The notes under the pieces were generated by a model. The model was not told the DNA's origin. It did not search any database and saw nothing but the letters and a program-made list of their open reading frames with translations. The position numbers and the translations under genes were made by a program. Shown piece by piece: positions 5,727 to 8,826 of a stretch of 8,826 nucleotides of DNA; position 1 is the stretch's first letter, and each line of letters starts with the position of its first letter. This DNA comes from Bacillota bacterium (lineage in GTDB: Bacteria; Bacillota; Clostridia; Christensenellales; CAG-138): assembly GCA_023399275.1 (NCBI GenBank), contig JAEWQH010000023.1, positions 1 to 8,826 of the forward strand, read 5' to 3'.

Positions 5727-6731
5727 TCAGTCGATGCTCCCCGTATGCGCCAGCTCCAGAAACACCTCGACCCAGCCCGGGTCAAACTGCGCACCCGCGT
5801 TTTTGCGTATCTCGCCGGCGCACTGCTCAAACGTCATCGCGCTGCGATACGGGCGGCAGGAGCGCATGGCGTCGTACGCGTCCGCAATGGCGATGGCGCG
5901 CGCGCCGTCGGGGATCTCCGCGCCGCTCAGCCCGTCCGGATAGCCCTTTCCGTCAAAGCGCTCGTGGTGATGGCGGATGATCGGCCAGATGCGTCTGCCC
6001 GGATCGAGCGGGCGGATGATATCCGCCGCCAGAGCGCCATGGCGCTTGATGGCTTCGTATTCCTCGTCGGTCAGCTTTCCCGGCTTCTGCAGGATGGCGT
6101 CCGGTATGCAGATCTTGCCGATATCGTGCAGCTTCGCCGCCCACTGCACGTCGAGATACCGCTCGTCTACGCCGTATCGAACCTCGAAAAGCGTGCTGGC
6201 GATCTCGCTGACGCGCTTGCTGTGTCCGTTGGTGTAGCGGTCCCGCGCTTCCAGCAGGTTGGAGAGCATCTCCATGCTCGTCATCATCAGGCTATGGTAT
6301 TGCTCGCGCAGCGTGTCGTGCGCAACTTCCTGCGCGCGCTGATAAGCCGCCTTGGATTCCTCGGCCTTGCGCCGCGCCGTGATATCGCGCGAAACAACCG
6401 CAACCCCCTGCAGCACATGCGCCTCATCAAAGACCGACGTATAGATATTTTCGTAGTGTTTATCGTTGCGTTCATCCGCCACCATGCGGCTGACCGTGCT
6501 GCCCTCGTGCGTTTTGAGATACTCCAACGCACGGAGAACCTTCTCCCGCGAGGCCTCCTTGTGACAATCCAGAATGCTGCGGCCGAGCACATCCTCTCGC
6601 CGGATACTGCGGATGTTCTCCGCTGCGTCGTTGACGAACACGATCGTTCCGTCTGCATCCGAAAGCACGATGCCTTCCTGCATCTGCTGCAGCGCCAGCC
6701 GGTATAGGTTATCGAGCCACTTGTCAGCCAT
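5727..6731 (-). CDS. PAS domain plus HD-GYP cyclic di-GMP phosphodiesterase
   Basis: This 334-residue cytoplasmic signalling protein is predicted to hydrolyse cyclic di-GMP in response to a signal read by its PAS domain. The PAS domain covers about residues 8-120 (EGIVLSDADGTIVFVNDAAENI, closing VVSRDITARRKAEE). It resembles PAS_10-type domains with a Cys-His pair (DCHKEASREKV, Cys56-His57). A helical linker (120-150) leads to the HD-GYP domain, about 150-325. The visible metal and substrate motifs are complete: RDRYTNGHS (163-171), HDIGK (202-206), RHG (230-232), HHER (255-258), GKGYPDGLSG (261-270) and IADAYDA (282-288). Activity is therefore likely. Start 6731 follows GGAGG at 9 bases. No membrane segments are present. 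The signal for the PAS domain is unknown. Confidence 0.95.
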   Translation of the reverse strand: MADKWLDNLYRLALQQMQEGIVLSDADGTIVFVNDAAENIRSIRREDVLGRSILDCHKEASREKVLRALEYLKTHEGSTVSRMVADERNDKHYENIYTSVFDEAHVLQGVAVVSRDITARRKAEESKAAYQRAQEVAHDTLREQYHSLMMTSMEMLSNLLEARDRYTNGHSKRVSEIASTLFEVRYGVDERYLDVQWAAKLHDIGKICIPDAILQKPGKLTDEEYEAIKRHGALAADIIRPLDPGRRIWPIIRHHHERFDGKGYPDGLSGAEIPDGARAIAIADAYDAMRSCRPYRSAMTFEQCAGEIRKNAGAQFDPGWVEVFLELAHTGSID

Positions 6732-6814
6732 GCGGCATTTCCTCCGTTCCGGTTGCCCCTCACGCCGTAGAGAAGACCTGTTACATGTACAATCCTAAAA
6801 TGTATCAACAACAT

Positions 6815-6842
6815 ATTATAATAATCACACGTATGATTGCAA
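6815..6842 (-). promoter_or_regulatory. Promoter of the HD-GYP gene with palindromic spacer
   Basis: On the minus strand TTGCAA (6842-6837) and a perfect TATAAT (6820-6815) are 16 bases apart. Transcription would begin near 6808, about 77 bases before the start codon. The spacer and part of the -35 carry an imperfect palindrome (6823-6838, AATCACACGTATGATT) with one mismatched pair, a natural position for a repressor. The leader is too short for, and does not resemble, a cyclic di-GMP riboswitch. Confidence 0.7.
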
Positions 6843-6878
6843 GAGGCGGATTTTTGCTCTCGTTCCCTTTCTCTTACA

Positions 6879-6904
6879 CGGGCGGATGCGCAGGCCACCG
6901 CCCG
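6879..6904. repeat. Hairpin-forming inverted repeat
   Basis: CGGGCGG (6879-6885) pairs with CCGCCCG (6898-6904) across a 12-base loop. No U-run follows on either strand. It is the third hairpin downstream of the DegV gene in minus-strand order. Its function is not evident. Confidence 0.45.
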
Positions 6905-6943
6905 CGCCGATCACCCTATGTAACTCATTCGCGCCCTCCCACA

Positions 6944-6991
6944 CGCAGGAAACGGCTCGGCCCCATCCCGGAAGCCGCGCCGTTTCCTGCG
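6944..6991 (-). terminator. Large stem-loop downstream of the DegV gene
   Basis: A perfect 13-bp stem (6944-6956 with 6979-6991) continues, after a one-base mismatch, into 4 further pairs (6958-6961 with 6974-6977). It begins about 40 bases after the DegV stop codon on the minus strand. Its strength and position fit a 3'-end structure, but neither strand has a U-tract directly after it, so it may act with Rho or as an mRNA stabiliser instead of as an intrinsic terminator. Confidence 0.45.
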
Positions 6992-7004
6992 CCGTATTCG
7001 GCTC

Positions 7005-7026
7005 TCTTTTCCGTCTCCGGAAAAGA
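7005..7026 (-). repeat. Short stem-loop just after the DegV stop codon
   Basis: TCTTTTCCG and CGGAAAAGA form a 9-bp perfect stem with a 4-base loop, starting five bases after the stop codon on the minus strand. The stem has A/T-rich ends and no following U-run. It may protect the 3' end of the DegV message. Confidence 0.45.
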
Positions 7027-7031
7027 CCCCC

Positions 7032-7898
7032 TTAGAAAAAGAACAGCCCGATCGCCCCGGGGCCGACGTGGGAGGCCGTGCATGGTTCAAAGCAGTCCAC
7101 CGATACGATCACATCCGGATACCGGTCCACGATGTCCGCCGCCAGCAGATGCGCTTCGTCCTCGCAGCCGGTGTGCGTGATGCCAACCGAGCGGTTCCCT
7201 TCTCCCGACTCGTGATACTGCTCAAACATCTCCAGCAGCGCCTTGATGGCTTTTTTGCGCCCGAAGATCTTTTGATCCAGCACCAGTCTGCCCTCCTCGT
7301 CGCCCTTTAGGATGGGCTTGAGGTGTACAATGCTGCCCGCCAGCGCCGCGCTGCCCGAGATGCGGCCGCCGCGCTTGAGAAAATTCAGATCGTCCACCAT
7401 GATATAGGAGCGGATCTCATGGCTCCGGCGCTCCGCGTGCGCGGCTGCTTCCTGCGCATCCGCTCCGGCTGCCCGCAGCGCCGCGGCTTCGCGCAGGATC
7501 ATCCCCTCGCCGATGACTGCCGTGAGCGTATCCACGACGAGCACGTTGCGCGCGGGATATTTCTTTTGCAGGAGCTCGGCGGCAATTTTGCCCGCTCCGC
7601 AGGTGCCGCTGATGCCGCCCGCCATGCCAAGGTAGAGCACGTCCTCCCCCGCCTGCAGGTGCGTCTCAAACGCGCCAAGGAACGCCGCCGTGTTGACCAT
7701 GGAGGTCTTCATCACCAGCGTACCGTCCTCCCGCATGCGCCGGAAGAACGCCTCGCTGTCAAACACAACGCCGGGTTGATAACAAACCACCTCTTCGTCG
7801 TTGATCGAGAGCGTCAGGGATACGACCTCAATTTGCCTTTCCGTATACTCTGCCTCGGTCAGATTTGCGGTGGAGTCGGTAAAAAGTGCGAACGACAT
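7032..7898 (-). CDS. DegV family fatty-acid-binding protein
   Basis: This 288-residue soluble protein belongs to the DegV (FakB-like) family. These proteins hold a fatty acid and, where a DhaK-like FakA kinase exists, present it for phosphorylation so that exogenous fatty acids can enter phospholipid synthesis. Family motifs in order are FTDSTANL (6-13), KTSMVN (64-69), GISGTCGAGK (95-104), the hallmark VDDLNFLKRGGRIS (168-181), LKPIL (193-197), and the C-terminal HVGPGAIGLFF (277-287). The length matches the family. The start at 7898 is chosen because GAGGTG lies upstream at good spacing and TDST normally lies near the N-terminus; the open frame extends to 8039 but would cross the promoter. 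No FakA gene is seen in the window, so the kinase partner must be elsewhere. Confidence 0.95.
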   Translation of the reverse strand: MSFALFTDSTANLTEAEYTERQIEVVSLTLSINDEEVVCYQPGVVFDSEAFFRRMREDGTLVMKTSMVNTAAFLGAFETHLQAGEDVLYLGMAGGISGTCGAGKIAAELLQKKYPARNVLVVDTLTAVIGEGMILREAAALRAAGADAQEAAAHAERRSHEIRSYIMVDDLNFLKRGGRISGSAALAGSIVHLKPILKGDEEGRLVLDQKIFGRKKAIKALLEMFEQYHESGEGNRSVGITHTGCEDEAHLLAADIVDRYPDVIVSVDCFEPCTASHVGPGAIGLFFF

Positions 7899-7933
7899 TG
7901 TTTTATGCACCTCATTTTCTAGTTTTTCATACC

Positions 7934-7962
7934 ATAATAACCGTTTTATGTTATCATGTAAA
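7934..7962 (-). promoter_or_regulatory. SigA-type promoter of the DegV gene
   Basis: On the minus strand TTTACA (7962-7957) and TATTAT (7939-7934) are separated by exactly 17 bases in A/T-rich DNA. The expected transcription start is near 7927, about 30 bases before the start codon. This also supports the shorter DegV start. Confidence 0.75.
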
Positions 7963-7986
7963 GAGGTGACGCGGATAATAAACATC

Positions 7987-8015
7987 TTTCCATTTACCAC
8001 ACGTGCGTCTATAAT
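7987..8015 (+). promoter_or_regulatory. Promoter of the DUF1836 gene
   Basis: TTTCCA (7987-7992) and a perfect TATAAT (8010-8015) are 17 bases apart. Transcription would start near 8021, giving a leader of about 74 bases. It diverges from the DegV promoter, with about 25 bases between the two -35 elements, so one regulator could control both. Confidence 0.6.
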
Positions 8016-8094
8016 GATATCAGGTGGGTACAGCCGCACATAAAATGCGATTGTGCCGCAGTCCGTTCAAAGCACGGCAAAGAGGAGCGCAGGT

Positions 8095-8691
8095 ATGCAG
8101 TATGATAAGCGGCAAGTCGCCGAAAAGCTGAATCGCTGGGAGCGTTTCCTGCAGGATTATCGCCTGCCGGAGTGGGATGAGCTGCCGAAGATTCCGCTCT
8201 ATCTCGACCAGGTCATCGCGCTCGTGAATCAGTACTTGGGCTTCTTCGTATATGACCCTGCCGAGGAGCGGCTGCTTACGCCGTCCATGGTCAACAACTA
8301 TGTCAAGCTCCGCCTCATACCGGCGCCGGTACGTAAAAAATACAGCAGAAAGCACATCGCGCTGCTATTGATGATCTGCACATTTAAGCAATCCGTCAGC
8401 ATGGCGGCGATGTCCGTGATGCTCCCGCTGGACGATGAGGAGCGCATTCGCCAGGAGTACGTGCGCTTCACGGCATCCTACCTGCGTATCTCGCGCTATG
8501 TGGTGCAGCAGGCAAAGGCAAGCGCGGAGCCGGTCTTCGACGAAAGCAGTGATACGGGTACCGAGGTGAGCGACCTCGTGGCGGGCGCGGCTATCGCGGC
8601 AAGCTTTGCGCGGTTGCTGGCGGGCAAGCTCATCGCCCTGCATCTGCCGCAGGAGCAGGACCCGCTTGGCGAAGTATTCAATAGGGAGTGA
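8095..8691 (+). CDS. DUF1836 domain-containing protein
   Basis: This 198-residue protein has no signal peptide. Residues about 25-125 match the DUF1836 pattern: a helix with YLDQVIALVNQYL, then LTPSMVNNYVKLRLIPAPVRKKYSRKHIALLLMI split over 61-94, then FKQSVSM. The 'TPSMVNNYVK...I..P..KKYSR..IA' stretch looks like a MerR-type winged helix, so a DNA-binding role is plausible, but no function is established to my knowledge. The C-terminal part (about 155-185) is a hydrophobic, alanine-rich helix (DLVAGAAIAASFARLLAGKL), possibly for oligomerisation. Start 8095 has GAGGAG at 7 bases; the frame opens earlier at a GTG (8053) without a site. It is divergent from the DegV gene and followed by a strong stem-loop. 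Confidence 0.88.
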   Translation: MQYDKRQVAEKLNRWERFLQDYRLPEWDELPKIPLYLDQVIALVNQYLGFFVYDPAEERLLTPSMVNNYVKLRLIPAPVRKKYSRKHIALLLMICTFKQSVSMAAMSVMLPLDDEERIRQEYVRFTASYLRISRYVVQQAKASAEPVFDESSDTGTEVSDLVAGAAIAASFARLLAGKLIALHLPQEQDPLGEVFNRE

Positions 8692-8742
8692 CCGCCGCCA
8701 ATCGAAACAAGGCCTGCGACGCAATCCCGAAGTCCGCAGCTT

Positions 8743-8786
8743 GTCAAAGAACCCCGTTCCTTCCAGTTGGAACGGGGTTCTTTGAC
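8743..8786 (+). terminator. Intrinsic terminator after the DUF1836 gene
   Basis: A perfect 18-bp stem (8743-8760 with 8769-8786) encloses an 8-base loop, 51 bases past the stop codon. The core is GC-rich (CCCCG/CGGGG) and its 3' arm ends in TTCTTT paired to an AAAGAA tract. Such A/U-flanked stems commonly work as terminators in both directions. The U-tract is short and interrupted by C. Nothing else is recognisable in 8692-8826. Confidence 0.7.
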
Positions 8787-8826
8787 CGGCCGGATTGCAG
8801 AATATACCTGGATCGGTTATCGCGCG

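Noticed and set aside
5493..6707. Plus-strand open frame (404 codons) opposite the HD-GYP gene
   Set aside because: Antisense to a gene with complete HD-GYP motifs; the composition is arginine-rich and no family motif is visible.
6732..6808. Cyclic di-GMP riboswitch upstream of the HD-GYP gene
   Set aside because: The leader after the predicted transcription start is only about 77 bases and I see none of the conserved GEMM elements.
7899..8039. N-terminal extension of the DegV protein
   Set aside because: It would run through the TTTACA-17-TATTAT promoter, and DegV proteins begin close to the TDST motif.

Overview
The window looks like chromosomal DNA from a GC-rich member of the Clostridia (Firmicutes/Bacillota). 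The evidence is strong AGGAGG-type ribosome binding sites, SigA-like promoters in A/T-rich islands, a lipoprotein-anchored solute-binding protein, and families typical of this group (DegV, DUF1836, CopZ-type HMA protein, DUF6176-like protein). No phage, transposon, CRISPR array, tRNA or rRNA is visible. This assignment is inference from gene content.

Left part (1-4130): a carbohydrate-type ABC importer is encoded on the minus strand in the order solute-binding lipoprotein (1226-2578), first permease (124-1041) and second permease (start at 127, running off the window edge). The two permease genes overlap by four bases (ATGA), while a 15-bp perfect hairpin separates the binding-protein gene from the permeases. 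Divergently, on the plus strand, lies an AraC-family regulator with an N-terminal cupin domain (3051-4076). It has its own consensus promoter and is probably the local regulator of the importer. A 14-bp hairpin lies after the regulator, between convergent genes. No ATPase gene is present here; such systems often use one encoded elsewhere.

Middle part (4163-5708): three small minus-strand genes follow a clear promoter (TTGACA-17-CATAAT). They encode a class I SAM-dependent methyltransferase, a 69-residue HMA metallochaperone with GMACGHC, and a DUF6176-like protein. Their common purpose is not evident from the sequence.

Right part (5727-8826): a PAS + HD-GYP protein, predicted to hydrolyse cyclic di-GMP, is expressed from a promoter whose spacer contains an imperfect palindrome. 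Upstream of it is a hairpin-rich gap, then a DegV-family fatty-acid-binding protein, both on the minus strand. A DUF1836 protein is divergent on the plus strand and is followed by an 18-bp stem-loop terminator.

Overall this is an ordinary chromosomal region with good regulatory detail. I did not find a convincing new multi-gene system. The least explained parts are the methyltransferase-HMA-DUF6176 cluster, the PAS domain with a Cys-His pair in the HD-GYP protein, and the run of hairpins between the DegV and HD-GYP genes.
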